Shown here in pieces: positions 22,057-32,214 of a stretch of DNA of 64,000 nucleotides. The stretch's first letter is position 1. Every line of letters begins with the position of its first letter. The translations under genes were made by a program, and so were the position numbers. The stretch covers positions 311,127,164-311,191,163 of the forward strand of contig NC_085137.1 in NCBI RefSeq assembly GCF_035046485.1. The letters are read 5' to 3'. Origin of the DNA: Aedes albopictus (Eukaryota; Arthropoda; Insecta; Diptera; Culicidae). The notes under the pieces were generated by a model. It saw nothing but the letters and a program-made list of their open reading frames with translations. It made no database searches and was not told the DNA's origin.

Positions 22057-22623
22057 CACGGTAAAAATTCTACACGCTCGATTCAAGGGAAAAATCCCTC
22101 AACTACTCAACATCCCAATCAACATGATCGGAAATGCTTTTCCCTTGAATTCGCAAAGCTGTCAGTGTTGACTTGAGAACCAAAACAAACCCACCGGGGA
22201 AATCAACTAAAAATCACTTCGATTTGCACCACTGTAAAAAGCAGTACGGTCCAAAGTGAAAAACTGTTGATTTGATAATGAGTGCATTGGCCATGAAATT
22301 AAATATAGATGACAGGTGGTAGAAAGTGTTTTGCTTTGATTCGCATCTCTCTAGCAGATGTGAAGTAGTGCAGTGGTAGAACATATGATCATGATTCTCA
22401 AGGTCCTGGTATCGAATCTTGGTGCGGGGGCATACTTTTTTTTTAAATACTTGTTTGGTAATCAAAACATCCTCAACAACGAATTGAAGTGAAGTTTTAT
22501 TAATATTGAAGAGGCATTGGACATTCTTTTTCAACTGATATTCAATTGATATCAAATGTATTGAACAGTAGTGCGAATCCAAGTGCCAATCAGTTTCTAT
22601 CAGCGTGCAGATTTTTTACCGTG
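22057..22623. mobile_element. 567-bp MITE, CACGGTAAAAA ends, TA target
   Basis: Terminal inverted repeats CACGGTAAAAA and TTTTTTACCGTG are bounded by TA at 22055-22056 and 22624-22625. It sits inside the right LTR at a position where the left LTR is continuous. It contains a tRNA-like stretch at about 22359-22425. It encodes no transposase, so it is non-autonomous and probably belongs to a TA-target superfamily. Confidence 0.85.
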
Positions 22624-22666
22624 TAGGAGTATTCGTTTCAGTGTGGCAATACAGAATCCAACTATA

Positions 22667-23055
22667 AGCTATTTTACGAGACGTTCTACCAGTGGGCCGC
22701 TCATTGTTATTGTTTACATTTGATGTTTTTGTTTTCGCGAAAAGTAGCTTAATATGTGGTGAGCGCCAATCAGATTTTTGCTGGCAGAGATGTTTCGGTT
22801 CCTAATGTGGCATGTATCAATCCCCCGAGCTGCATGATGTCACTAGCAGATGAAAAAAACATCACCACAGTCTACGGATATTAATTATAGTGGGTGGATT
22901 GACGCATTTTTGCAGATAAATGAACCCCATTTATTGAATGGGCCTGTACCACATGTTATGCTAGCAAAAATGTAAATAAATGGGCCCACCGGTTGGACTT
23001 CAAAGCTGGTAAACATTCAAAAAACAGCTGATTTGAAACGTCTCATAAAATGCCT
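22667..23055. mobile_element. 389-bp MITE in the right LTR, TATA duplication
   Basis: The ends AGCTATTTTACGAGACGTT and AACGTCTCATAAAATGCCT are imperfect inverted repeats. TATA flanks both sides (22663-22666 and 23056-23059) and occurs once in the uninterrupted left LTR. This is the second independent insertion into this LTR. Confidence 0.83.
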
Positions 23056-23369
23056 TATATTGGGCTGTCAAACAAAACAACAACAACAACAAGTGGGAGG
23101 CAATTAGGTGCAGGAATTAGGAACGAACGGCGGTGATGTGCGGCGAACAGTTTAGGACGCGCGTAATCGACGGAACTGGATTGCTCGGCTCCCAACGGAC
23201 GACTCCACAAACATCAGTACGACATTAGCTCATAACGTAACATTAGAGTCTAACGTTTTTAGATGTATCTGGATGTTTAAGAGAACATCGGTTTACATTA
23301 CATGACGTTACTTTTTAATGTAACATTAGAGCCTAATGTCTTCGAATGTTTCTTGATGCTTATACAAGG

Positions 23370-23838
23370 TTAAACAAGGGCGGGATTATTCAAATGTTGT
23401 AAATTAGCTTACATTACAACCTATATGGTTTCGCTCAATGCATTGTCGTCCTTTTCATGCTCATGGTACATCTGTCAAAACGACGTGAGAATTGTCAGTC
23501 ATTTTGAGGTTAGGTTCGTTGGTGTAATAAAGAATAGCTTAAAGTTGGCTATCGGACAATTTTACCTTTTTCTAGAATCTATTTACCTTCGTGCAGAATA
23601 GTCCGATCTTTATCCAAAGTTGTCCACTGATACACAACTAGTTGGTCAACTTACAGTAAAAATTTGAATATTTGAAGCACTTTTCGAAAAGTTACAGCTA
23701 CTTGGAAAAAAAATTGAGAATGGAAAATTTTACCTGTCCCGATCATTTTGTCTATCCCCTATATGTATGGTGATAGCACAAATGCCCCAAAATGGAGGAT
23801 AACGTGCCTCTGGAGCCGGCCTTCTGATACCTGAAAGG
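23370..23838 (+). pseudogene. LOA/I-like LINE remnant with inserted MITE
   Basis: The start (GGGCGGGATTATT, ACAACCTATATGGTTTCGC) matches the LINE at 54440-54505. The end (GATGGCACAAAT-like, then CTTCTGATACCTG) matches that LINE's 3' end near 62510-62570. Almost everything between is missing. About 240 bp near 23515-23757 instead resembles, inverted, the stretch at 50208-50400, which suggests a MITE insertion (GACAGGTAAAATTTTC shared). Confidence 0.6.
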
Positions 23839-24636
23839 CCTGCAGATCTACAACAAGCGTGATCAATAGAGTGTTGTTACATTACTGGTGCGATGTACCA
23901 TCCTACTGGCCCTATTCGCATAACATTCCCACGTTTGCTGGGTTTCCTGCAGGTGCATCAAATACAGTTCTGCAGAGAAATATGTTTCAAAGATTGTCTA
24001 GATCATCAAAGAACTTCCGCGAGTAAATACTATAAGACATATGAGCGTAATTAATGGGTTATTGTTACATTACTGATGATCTGTAACATCATACAGGTCC
24101 ATGGAACATGTTTCAGTAAATAACTACTTTCCAAAGATGTTGTAGGCCATCCAAGGACTTCCGTGAATAAAGGCCTCAAGATCTACAAGCATAACGAATG
24201 TATTGGTATTACATTACTGATGCGGTGTAACTTCCTAAAGCTCCATGGAGCATAATTCTGTAAAGAAGTATTTTAATAATTTTCAAAGATGGTCGAGATC
24301 CTCCAAGAATTTCAGCGAGCAAAGACCTTCACACTTAAACTCCAAATTTCATCTCGGTAAAAGTGAATAACGAACTCAATCGGTAAAGATTATTTTAACT
24401 GAAATGTCGTTAAAATTTGACAGTTCATAAAAAATAACTTGTCAAAAGTAACGAAATTCGGTAATTTACGTTCATTACTGATTATCGGCAAACTTTTTTG
24501 CCACAGCAATCGGTAATCTAATCATATTGCTGAATTTCGGTAAAGCGCATCTGTCAAAAGTCAAAACGAAACATGTTACCGGGTGCCATCTTCGAAAAAA
24601 AAGGAAGAAGGATTTTTTGAAGCTGGAATGATTTTC

Positions 24637-24735
24637 GTAAGTAAAGCAATTGAACTCGCTTTTTGCTAACGATGTGTATGATTCTGCTATTAACATTCAT
24701 TAATTTACTAATGCCTCTCTTAATTTTCTTTTCAG
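24637..24735 (+). other. Intron-like segment in the H3 element
   Basis: TTTTC|GTAAGT at the left and a TC-rich tract ending TTTTCTTTTCAG at the right form a 99-bp GT-AG unit just upstream of the H3 similarity. H3.3 genes, unlike replication-dependent H3 genes, contain introns, so this may have been captured with the gene. The second element has the same segment at 25914-26012. Confidence 0.5.
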
Positions 24736-24844
24736 TTCGTTGTTTTGGATGGAGCGCTGCTGAAACAGTGCCGGATTCTCGCTCCAAAAAGGTACCAGTT
24801 TGTTTGCTGCCAGCAGAAGCTAGAAAACCAGCAAAGCTAGCAGT

Positions 24845-25206
24845 GCGGACTATACCAAACAAAGTGCCCGTAAATTCACCGGAAAATGGTAGCTGCCCAC
24901 AAAGGCCGCCCGAAAAAGTGCTCCCTCGACCGGCAGAGTAAAGAAGCCGCATCTTCACCGGCCGGGAATGGTAGCTCTGCGAAAAATCCGTCGCTACCAA
25001 CAGTCCGCTGTCGTTCCAGTGTTGGGCAAGGCGCTGGGTACGTGATTTCTAAGGCGGATCTGCTCTTCGAATGTGCCACTGTTGCTGCCCTGCAGGAAGC
25101 CTGCGAAGCGTATCGGATTGTTCGAGGACGCCATCTGTGCACGATCCACGCCGAGAGCGTCAGCCGAAGGACATCCATCTGGTCCGGAACATCCGTGGCG
25201 AGCGTG
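24845..25206 (+). pseudogene. Histone H3.3 pseudogene, copy 1
   Basis: Across shifting frames the sequence follows histone H3 in order: TKQSARKFTG (tail residues 3-12), then a stop in place of part of the next stretch, [17 protein letters not shown] (residues 23-39), [16 protein letters not shown] (42-57), VRDF (near 78), KADLLFECATVAALQEACEAY (79-99), GLFEDA, then PKDIHLVRNIRGERA at the end. Ser in APST matches H3.3; replication-type H3 has Ala there. About eight codons are lost near residues 58-66 and there are several single-base shifts, so no histone can be made. It is a captured fragment inside a transposon. Confidence 0.85.
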
Positions 25207-25606
25207 CGAGGAATAGGAGAAAGTGACCCCGGGAGAAGTGTAAAATTGTATTCCGGAGTAGGCATTTTTTTGCGTTATTTGTTGGTTATTTGCATGCATG
25301 AATAAAATTGTTAGCGTATTTATCATTTTCGTTTTATTTTACTTCCTCTTATAAGATATCAATATCAATTGATATATCAATAAGCATGAAAGAAAATAAA
25401 CATTTACTGAATTTCGGTAATAATGTATGCCGAAGTTTTCGGCAATGTATTACCGAACCACTCGTCAAAGTTTGACAGTTGATGTTTGTCATGTTTGCAG
25501 GTTAGTCGGCAATTTGAACTTTTACCGAGATTTTTACCGAGCGCTCAGCTGTTGGATTCTCGGCGATTTATTTTGCCGGCCTCGGCAAATTAAATTAAGT
25601 GTGTTA

Positions 25607-26880
25607 CACACTTAAACTCCAAATTTCATCTCGGTAAAAGTGAATAACGAACTCAATCGGTAAAGATTATTTTAACTGAAATGTCGTTAAAATTTGACAG
25701 TTCATAAAAAATAACTTGTCAAAAGTAACGAAATTCGGTAATTTACGTTCATTACTGATTATCGGCAAACTTTTTTGCCACAGCAATCGGTAATCTAATC
25801 ATATTGCTGAATTTCGGTAAAGCGCATCTGTCAAAAGTCAAAACGAAACATGTTACCGGGTGCCATCTTCGAAAAAAAAGGAAGAAGGATTTTTTGAAGC
25901 TGGAATGATTTTCGTAAGTAAAGCAATTGAACTCGCTTTTTGCTAACGATGTGTATGATTCTGCTATTAACATTCATTAATTTACTAATGCCTCTCTTAA
26001 TTTTCTTTTCAGTTCGTTGTTTTGGATGGAGCGCTGCTGAAACAGTGCCGGATTCTCGCTCCAAAAAGGTACCAGTTTGTTTGCTGCCAGCAGAAGCTAG
26101 AAAACCAGCAAAGCTAGCAGTGCGGACTATACCAAACAAAGTGCCCGTAAATTCACCGGAAAATGGTAGCTGCCCACAAAGGCCGCCCGAAAAAGTGCTC
26201 CCTCGACCGGCAGAGTAAAGAAGCCGCATCTTCACCGGCCGGGAATGGTAGCTCTGCGAAAAATCCGTCGCTACCAACAGTCCGCTGTCGTTCCAGTGTT
26301 GGGCAAGGCGCTGGGTACGTGATTTCTAAGGCGGATCTGCTCTTCGAATGTGCCACTGTTGCTGCCCTGCAGGAAGCCTGCGAAGCGTATCGGATTGTTC
26401 GAGGACGCCATCTGTGCACGATCCACGCCGAGAGCGTCAGCCGAAGGACATCCATCTGGTCCGGAACATCCGTGGCGAGCGTGCGAGGAATAGGAGAAAG
26501 TGACCCCGGGAGAAGTGTAAAATTGTATTCCGGAGTAGGCATTTTTTTGCGTTATTTGTTGGTTATTTGCATGCATGAATAAAATTGTTAGCGTATTTAT
26601 CATTTTCGTTTTATTTTACTTCCTCTTATAAGATATCAATATCAATTGATATATCAATAAGCATGAAAGAAAATAAACATTTACTGAATTTCGGTAATAA
26701 TGTATGCCGAAGTTTTCGGCAATGTATTACCGAACCACTCGTCAAAGTTTGACAGTTGATGTTTGTCATGTTTGCAGGTTAGTCGGCAATTTGAACTTTT
26801 ACCGAGATTTTTACCGAGCGCTCAGCTGTTGGATTCTCGGCGATTTATTTTGCCGGCCTCGGCAAATTAAATTAAGTGTG
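25607..26880. mobile_element. Inverted-repeat element carrying a histone H3.3 fragment, copy 2
   Basis: This copy is identical by eye to copy 1 and lies head-to-tail after a 3-bp spacer TTA (25604-25606). The repeat period is 1277 bp. Such perfect identity means a very recent tandem duplication, or an assembly duplication. Confidence 0.83.
26122..26483 (+). pseudogene. Histone H3.3 pseudogene, copy 2
   Basis: This is the exact counterpart of the copy at 24845-25206 with the same stop and shifts. The damage therefore predates the tandem duplication. Confidence 0.83.
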
Positions 26881-27173
26881 TAGGATCTATAAGTGTAATC
26901 AATGGGTTAGGGGTGATACACAAAATTTTATTATGTCACGCAAAAATCTCCAAACATGCCTTAGGTCATCCAAGAGCATCCGTAAGCAAAGATTGATCAA
27001 TGGATTGTTGTTACATTAGTAATGCGGTGTAACATCATCCTACAGGTGCATAGTAGAGCGTGATTACCTAATGGGTTCGTATTTTTATTACTAATACGAT
27101 AGAACACCCTACATGTTCATGGAAAATATTCCTGTAGAAGCTGATCACTAAAAAAATGATCAATGTGCCCAAG

Positions 27174-27576
27174 CAGGGATGGGAACACTCACTTGCGAAG
27201 AGTTACACTCACTTGCTGTTTTCTCAGCTCAGAAGCGTGCTATCAAGAAACGATGTATGGACGACTTGTAGCTTGTGGTTTTGTCTAAAAGTTTGTCGAA
27301 TAGAGTACGGGTCGCAAACCCATACCTAAGTCGTGACAGAGCAGCGAAAACGACTCTCCACGAGGTGAGTGTAACTTACATTCACCTCGTGGAGAGTTGC
27401 CTTCGCAGCTCCCTCACGCCTTCGATATGCGTGTGCGACCCATACTTTGTTCGGCAAACTTTTAGACAAAACCAAAAGGCACAAGTCGTCCATACATCGT
27501 TTCTTGATAGCCCGCTTCTGAGCTGAGAAAACAGCAAGTGAGTGTGACTCTTCGCAAGTGAGTGTTCCCATCCCTG
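27174..27576. mobile_element. hAT-like foldback MITE with 8-bp duplication
   Basis: Nearly the whole 403-bp element is one palindrome: CAGGGATGGGAACACTCAC at the left, its complement ending CCCATCCCTG at the right, and arms of about 195 bp meeting at ATTCACCTCGTGG and its partner. TGCCCAAG at 27166-27173 and 27577-27584 is a perfect 8-bp duplication. CAG ends and 8-bp duplications are typical of hAT. A relative with extra cargo is at 63251-63903. Confidence 0.88.
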
Positions 27577-27942
27577 TGCCCAAGAACTCCAAAGAATATA
27601 CACTGAGAAACCAAACTACTCTTTAAAGGGTAGAAATGTACTCTCTTTGAGAGTAACTAGGTGAACTCATAAAAAGAGTAAAAGGCCTGTACTCTTTAAA
27701 GAGTACAGGCCTCGCACGTCAAACCAGCGGATAAATTTTACCCTTTTTTCCAAATCGAAACGTATAGGAAAAAGGGTAAATTTCACTCTGTTTTCATTTT
27801 TATAGAAACTTCTCTTGAATTTAGATTTTGAAGACTTAAAAACAAGAAACAACGAGAACATACAATTATGTAAAAAATAAAATTTTATTAAAATTTTTAA
27901 AAATTGTTTTCCTTGACATGACTTAAAGTTCAAAACTAACAT

Positions 27943-28205
27943 CACAGACAAACAGACGTAACACCTTGAACGATTTTCATGGAAATCCATCGCCCAGTTC
28001 ACACTACCATCACCTGGTGGGAAAGTTGCACGAATCACTGCGTTGTGCAATATCGTCAACAGAAGGTGCTAGTGTGAAACGTCAAACGCATAGAAAAACG
28101 ATGCGCGCGCCTCTGGTTGTGAAGGCCACAACTATGAAAATTTAAAATGATCGTTAAAAGCGTGGTCGATGGAAATTCCGCAAGTGTTACGTCTGTTTGT
28201 CTGTG
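27943..28205. mobile_element. MITE with CACAGACAAACAGACGTAAC ends
   Basis: The left end CACAGACAAACAGACGTAAC pairs perfectly with the right end GTTACGTCTGTTTGTCTGTG. The interior includes ACTACCATCACCTGG and GGTGCTAGTGTGAAACG. A partial second copy starts at about 46226 and reaches CCAGAGGCGCTAGT near 46325. Confidence 0.72.
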
Positions 28206-28389
28206 GTTAAATTCTTTACACAGTTTTGGACCAGGACTTCGATGTCTGTTCTCTGTACCTACATGTTCATGGAAAATATTCCTGTAGAATGCTGATTACT
28301 AAAAAAATGTACAAGGTGCTCAAGAACTCTTGTGAATATAGACCTTAAGATCTACAAGCGTGATCAACGGGTTGTTATTAAATGTTATT

Positions 28390-29486
28390 TCAGCTTTACA
28401 AATGAGTTCAACAATTGCCAGGTGAGTGAAAGCACCCTTGATTTAGCCTTACGTTTTTGTGAGCATCCATCGAACAAAGCTGGATAAATAATGTAAATCA
28501 ACATTCGTTGCGAGTGAGTAAGCAACAAGTAGTAGGTATTTTCTGATTTGTTGGCCTGCTGTACAACCAGATTTGTGCTCTTAAAAGTTGAAATGACTTG
28601 CAAGGCATTTTGGCTGCTATCTTTGGATTCCAATAACCGTGGCCTTGAATATTAAAAAAATATATATATTTGTCTTCTTTTCCTTTGCGTTAAGAACTTT
28701 TCATACTTTCCTCCTTCAGTTACTGTCATAGGTTTTAGCTCTACAAAATATAGAAATTCTATTTTGGAGGTGCCTCTGGATTATTGTCATCAGTCGAAGG
28801 TAGAAAAATAAACAAAAACTTCCCGAAACATGTGAAATATTGTGCTTTATTCAAACTATACTTTTAAGATTTTACAAGACACTGAACAACAGAAGCTATT
28901 TTGGGTTATGGTCTGAAACAATTTATTTTATTTTTAGCCAAAAAATATCTAATTTTCTCTAATTTTGACACTTTTTTCTGTACAAAACTATTTAGTACTC
29001 TGTATCGTACATACAAATAAATATAATAGAAAACAATCTTACAGTTTAATATAAACCATCGCCCTTAACTTAAAATGACTCGAATGATCTCCTATATGAC
29101 TATTTTTTGGCATATATATTCGTTTTCCATTTCCATCACTAACCCATTTTCCCACAAATCTATTCCATTTTTACATTACACCAAGTGACCGAAACATCTA
29201 TATTTTTTCCCACTTAACGATAGCCGATAGTTTTCTTTTTTTATCTTCTGTTTTGAGTGTATAATACAATTATGTACTTCTGGCCCGAAAATTAATTTTT
29301 GACCTTTTCCGCCTAAAATTTGTCCAATTGTTGTTCCTTTTAGACTACTTACATCCTAAATCACAATTTGGTTTACTGTTTTGTCGCTTTCCCGATTTTT
29401 TTCGAATTTTGTTTAAACCGTTGCTCGCGTGGGTGGCTGAGTGAATTTCGCTTCTCTTTTGTGTTTTTGTTTTCCTTTTTTTTTTT
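28390..29486. other. 3' flank of PEX7, with no separate gene
   Basis: This AT-rich sequence lies downstream of PEX7 on the minus strand. The plus-strand TTTATT at about 28922 is a possible minus-strand AATAAA for PEX7. No coding similarity is seen. Confidence 0.4.
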
Positions 29487-29655
29487 TTAGATTTTATCAG
29501 CCAAACAGTCCGGTTTGAAAACGTGCACCAAAGAATCCCAACCGCAGTCCGCCAGCTGGTTCGGTCGCCTTCGGTTCCAATCCAGCCCGTAGGTAAACTC
29601 CGAGTGGTGCTTGATCGTTTCGATAGCCTCGTTGGTTTTCTTGAAGTCCCAGATT
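29487..29655 (-). CDS. Pex7: PEX7 exon 4
   Basis: The last exon encodes IWDFKKTNEAIETIKHH, FTYGLDWN and the terminal blade CGWDSLVHVFKPDCL, followed by TAA. The acceptor is CCCTTACAG. Confidence 0.9.
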
Positions 29656-31268
29656 CTGTAAGGGAAACAAGGATTATTGAAATTGCCTAGAGAAACAATA
29701 TGTAAATAAGGTTTGGAGGATAGATGGAGTCCCTAGAAGAGTTCGGTAATGCGACCTCTGTGAACTGTGCAGGAATGAGGACGAGAGCCTCTTGACAGAT
29801 GAACGTGAGGTGATTGAAAGATGGAAGCAGCATCTCAATGAATACTGAAGATCAAGGCAACTGAGAAAACTACTACATCAGTGAAACAGAGGACATGAAT
29901 GACTAAGTATGACGCTGAGAGAAGTTAAAGATGCCATCTACCAGCTCAAATACAACCAAGCAGAAGGTGCGTCGTCCTCAACCAGAGGCTTTACCGACTA
30001 AACAAACACTTTCTTAGAACAGTTTCTCAGTATTATCTTACCTGGTAGTGAAATCATAGCCCACGCTGGCCAACACCGACAGATTATGCGGTGAAAATTG
30101 TACTTTCCTTACGGCAAACTCGTTACCCTTCAGTTCGGCAATAGGGATGCCGAAGTTGCGCAGATCCCATATCCGAATGAGACCATCCGAAGCACCGGTC
30201 GCCAGAACGTTAGAGTCGTGCTTGCACCAATCCACGGTTAGGACCTGTAACGAACAATTCCAGTTGGTAACAAACTTCAATGTGTTCCTTATTTTTTAGC
30301 TCGTTTACCTCCCCCTCATGAGCCTTGATGCTAGCGATCGGCAAATCATAGCACAAAATGTCCCAGATCTTCAGCATCCCGTCGCCGCTGACGCTGGCAA
30401 ATGTGTTCGGGATATGCGACGCAAACACTGCATTGTAGACTAGCTGCGTGTGCCCAATGTAGGTACTGAGCGAATGGTTCCTGATAGGATCCCAAATCTT
30501 CACCGTGCTGTCCCAGCTGGCACTGATGAACAACTGTTCGTATGGCACCTTGCTCCAGTCAACGCTGTAGATTTCCTTCTTATGCTCTCGGTAGACCATT
30601 TGCGGTGGCCCGTTGTTGGCACTCAAGCTGGTGTTCCACAGCTGGACGCTTCCGTCGCCGGAACCGGATACCACAATCTCCTGGTTCGATTCGGACCATG
30701 TCTAAAAGAGAAAATGCAGGAATTTTACGTTCAGCGTTGTCAGAAATTCACCATGCCAGACATTTTCTATATACCTAGAAGACTTGTTCAACGTGAATTA
30801 TAAGCCTTCAGTTTATACAGAAACTTGTTCTTGGTCTATGGATGAGTAATTTTCTTGCATCTCGAAATTATTATAATAGAATGAATCAACTAGAAATACG
30901 CCAAACATAATTTTGTTTACATAAAAAAAAGAAGTCGCTTGAAGAAAATAAAATGGAATGAGCTCACCAATAATGTATTACCTATCATAGGATAGACACA
31001 TATTGACCTTAGCACATTACACAGTTATTACTGTTCAGCACTTTAAAATCCATCTACCAAAACCTACCACATCAAACAGCCCGTCCGTCCAGTGGTGGGT
31101 GCGCTTCTCGACGATCGAGTTGCCGTCCGGACCGAGCTCCAGAAAGTAGAGGGTTCCACCGCCGGCCAGGCCGTAGAACTGACTAGATGCCACCACGAAC
31201 TGGTCCGGATTGAAGGGGGAGAAGCGGACACTGTAACCATGGCGGTTAGTGGTGAAAAATGTTGACAT
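29487..31268 (-). CDS. Pex7: Peroxisomal targeting signal 2 receptor PEX7 (4 exons, WD40)
   Basis: Coding exons on the minus strand are 31268-31068, 30701-30309, 30244-30042 and 29655-29487. All introns are GT-AG, and the total of 966 nt gives 321 residues, close to the usual PEX7 length of about 320. The N-terminus MSTFFTTNRHGYSVRFSPF and segments such as SGSGDGSVQLWNTS, SASWDSTVKIWDP, SVSGDGMLKIWDI and ATGASDGLIRIWDLR are WD40 repeats in the PEX7 order; about six are visible. PEX7 binds proteins bearing the PTS2 signal in the cytosol and, with a PEX5-type co-receptor, carries them to the peroxisomal docking complex. The frame is undamaged. Intron 3 contains a LINE fragment. Confidence 0.94.
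29735..30010 (+). pseudogene. LINE fragment in PEX7 intron 3
   Basis: Translated with breaks, the segment reads LLTDEREVIERWKQHLNEY, then LREVKDAIYQLKYNQAEGA. This is the linker and first RT block of an RTE-like LINE. It lies antisense to PEX7 and is badly decayed. Confidence 0.6.
30042..30244 (-). CDS. Pex7: PEX7 exon 3
   Basis: This exon starts VLTVDWCKHDSNVLATGASD and ends at the split Arg codon of FTTR. The donor is CCAG|GTAAGA. Confidence 0.92.
30309..30701 (-). CDS. Pex7: PEX7 exon 2
   Basis: This 393-nt exon, flanked by introns in phase 0, starts TWSESNQEIVV and ends IKAHEGE, and carries three WD40 repeats. The acceptor is TCTCTTTTAG and the donor GAG|GTAAAC. Confidence 0.92.
31068..31268 (-). 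CDS. Pex7: PEX7 exon 1
   Basis: This exon encodes the first 67 residues, with FVVASSQFYGLAGGGTLYFLEL as the first WD blade (two overlapping parts, FVVASSQF and GGGTLYFLEL). The donor GTG|GTAGGT at 31067 is between codons. Confidence 0.9.
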
Positions 31269-31274
31269 CGTAAC

Positions 31275-32210
31275 TGAAAACGAAAGAGAAAGAAATGTTA
31301 GTCGAATGTTAGCGATCGAAGTCAGTGAATTATTTTTCGAAATATGTTTTCTGAATAAAGAGTTAGTTGATCAGTTAACATTTATTTATTTTTTACTTAT
31401 ATTGTATAATAACGGTAGCTACACAAGATATACATATAAGTGAAGTCCGATAGAACTTAGAACCTAATTCTACATAATCTAAAGAGCTTATGTAGAATTA
31501 CTCCGTTGATAATCATACGTTTGCTGGATTAAATCGTGTAAATAAACTTAGCAAGAATAATTCGTATTTGCATTGCGAGAAAAAAAAGTGTATTCTTCAG
31601 ACATTTTTATCAAATCCCACTTCAACAAATTTGTTACATTACTTTTTTTAAGATTTGAATATGAATTTGAACAATAAATTTATCAAAAAAAATGCTCAAA
31701 ACAATGTTTCTTTATTAACGATTGTGTCAAAAAAGCTTTCCATTGGAAATTTCTAAAAAATTAAAAATATGGCTAATTAAAAAAACTAAACAAAGATCTT
31801 CGAATGAGTATAATCAGTTTTGTATCTTGTAAGACCGTCCTTTTATGTTGATCCTTTGACAGATACGCGTATTTCGACTACCACTTGTAGTTATCTAAAC
31901 AGAGATCATTGTGTTTATTGCTCACGGCATCTCACGCGGAAATATTAAAAATTAGGAGCATTGTTTCCAGCAGGAACTCCTAAAACCATCCATGTATACC
32001 TCAAGAAATTTCATAGATTTCAAACTTTGCCAGCAATTCTTCAGTACGTTCTATTTTTTGTTTCATCTTCATCTTTGCAACATCTCCAGAATCACATTCA
32101 AAATTTTCGCTGAAAAATTGAGCAAATAGTCAAGTTTAAACCTATAACAAATTAGCTAGTGTTTGTAAAAAAAAATTCCAAAAAAATGCTCCAAGTGTAA
32201 AAGAGTCTGC
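31275..32210. other. 5' flank of PEX7, with no recognised feature
   Basis: About 0.9 kb of AT-rich sequence with no coding motif and no clear transposon end. PEX7 promoter elements should lie at its left edge, but I see no TATA box that I would defend. Confidence 0.4.
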
Positions 32211-32214
32211 ATCT

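Larger units (their letters stand above)
18535..23209 (+). mobile_element. Non-coding LTR retrotransposon (LARD-like) with split right LTR
   Basis: A 208-bp LTR (TGTAGAGATATATAC to GACTCCACA) is present at 18535-18742. It recurs at 22040-23209, interrupted by two inserts; removing them and their duplications leaves exactly 208 bp. AACAT flanks both sides (18530-18534 and 23210-23214). A primer-binding-like TGGCACAGCCGGTAGG starts at 18746, and a purine tract AGTAGGGAAGGAA directly precedes the right LTR. The 3.3-kb interior has no gag, protease, RT or integrase motif, so mobility would depend on proteins from another element. It contains the minisatellite at 19075-19560. Orientation is set by the primer site and the purine tract. 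Confidence 0.88.
24330..25603. mobile_element. Inverted-repeat element carrying a histone H3.3 fragment, copy 1
   Basis: The element starts CACACTTAA and ends TTAAGTGTG. Subterminal regions are crowded with TCGGTAA and TTACCGA motifs in both orientations, probably transposase or host-factor sites. There is no transposase frame. The cargo includes an intron-like segment (24637-24735, GTAAGT to TTTTCAG) and a broken histone H3 sequence (24845-25206). The left flank ACCTT and the final right flank TAGG rebuild a target like the paralogous GACCTTAAGATC near 28340. The superfamily is undetermined, possibly a TA-target type. Confidence 0.83.
23838..28390. repeat. Degenerate tandem repeat, about 130-160 bp unit, broken by transposons
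   Basis: Phrases like GATCTACAAGCGTGATCAA, TTACATTACTGATGCGGTGTAAC, CATGGAACATGTTTC and CCATCCAAGGACTTCCG recur in the same order at about 23850, 24030, 24170, 26890, 27000, 27100 and 28260-28370. The units are strongly diverged. The H3-carrying elements, a hAT-like MITE and other elements are inserted between units. Confidence 0.65.

Noticed and set aside
24554..25000. 148-residue minus-strand open frame in the H3 element
   Set aside because: It is antisense to the H3 similarity, has no recognisable motif and is duplicated only because the element is.
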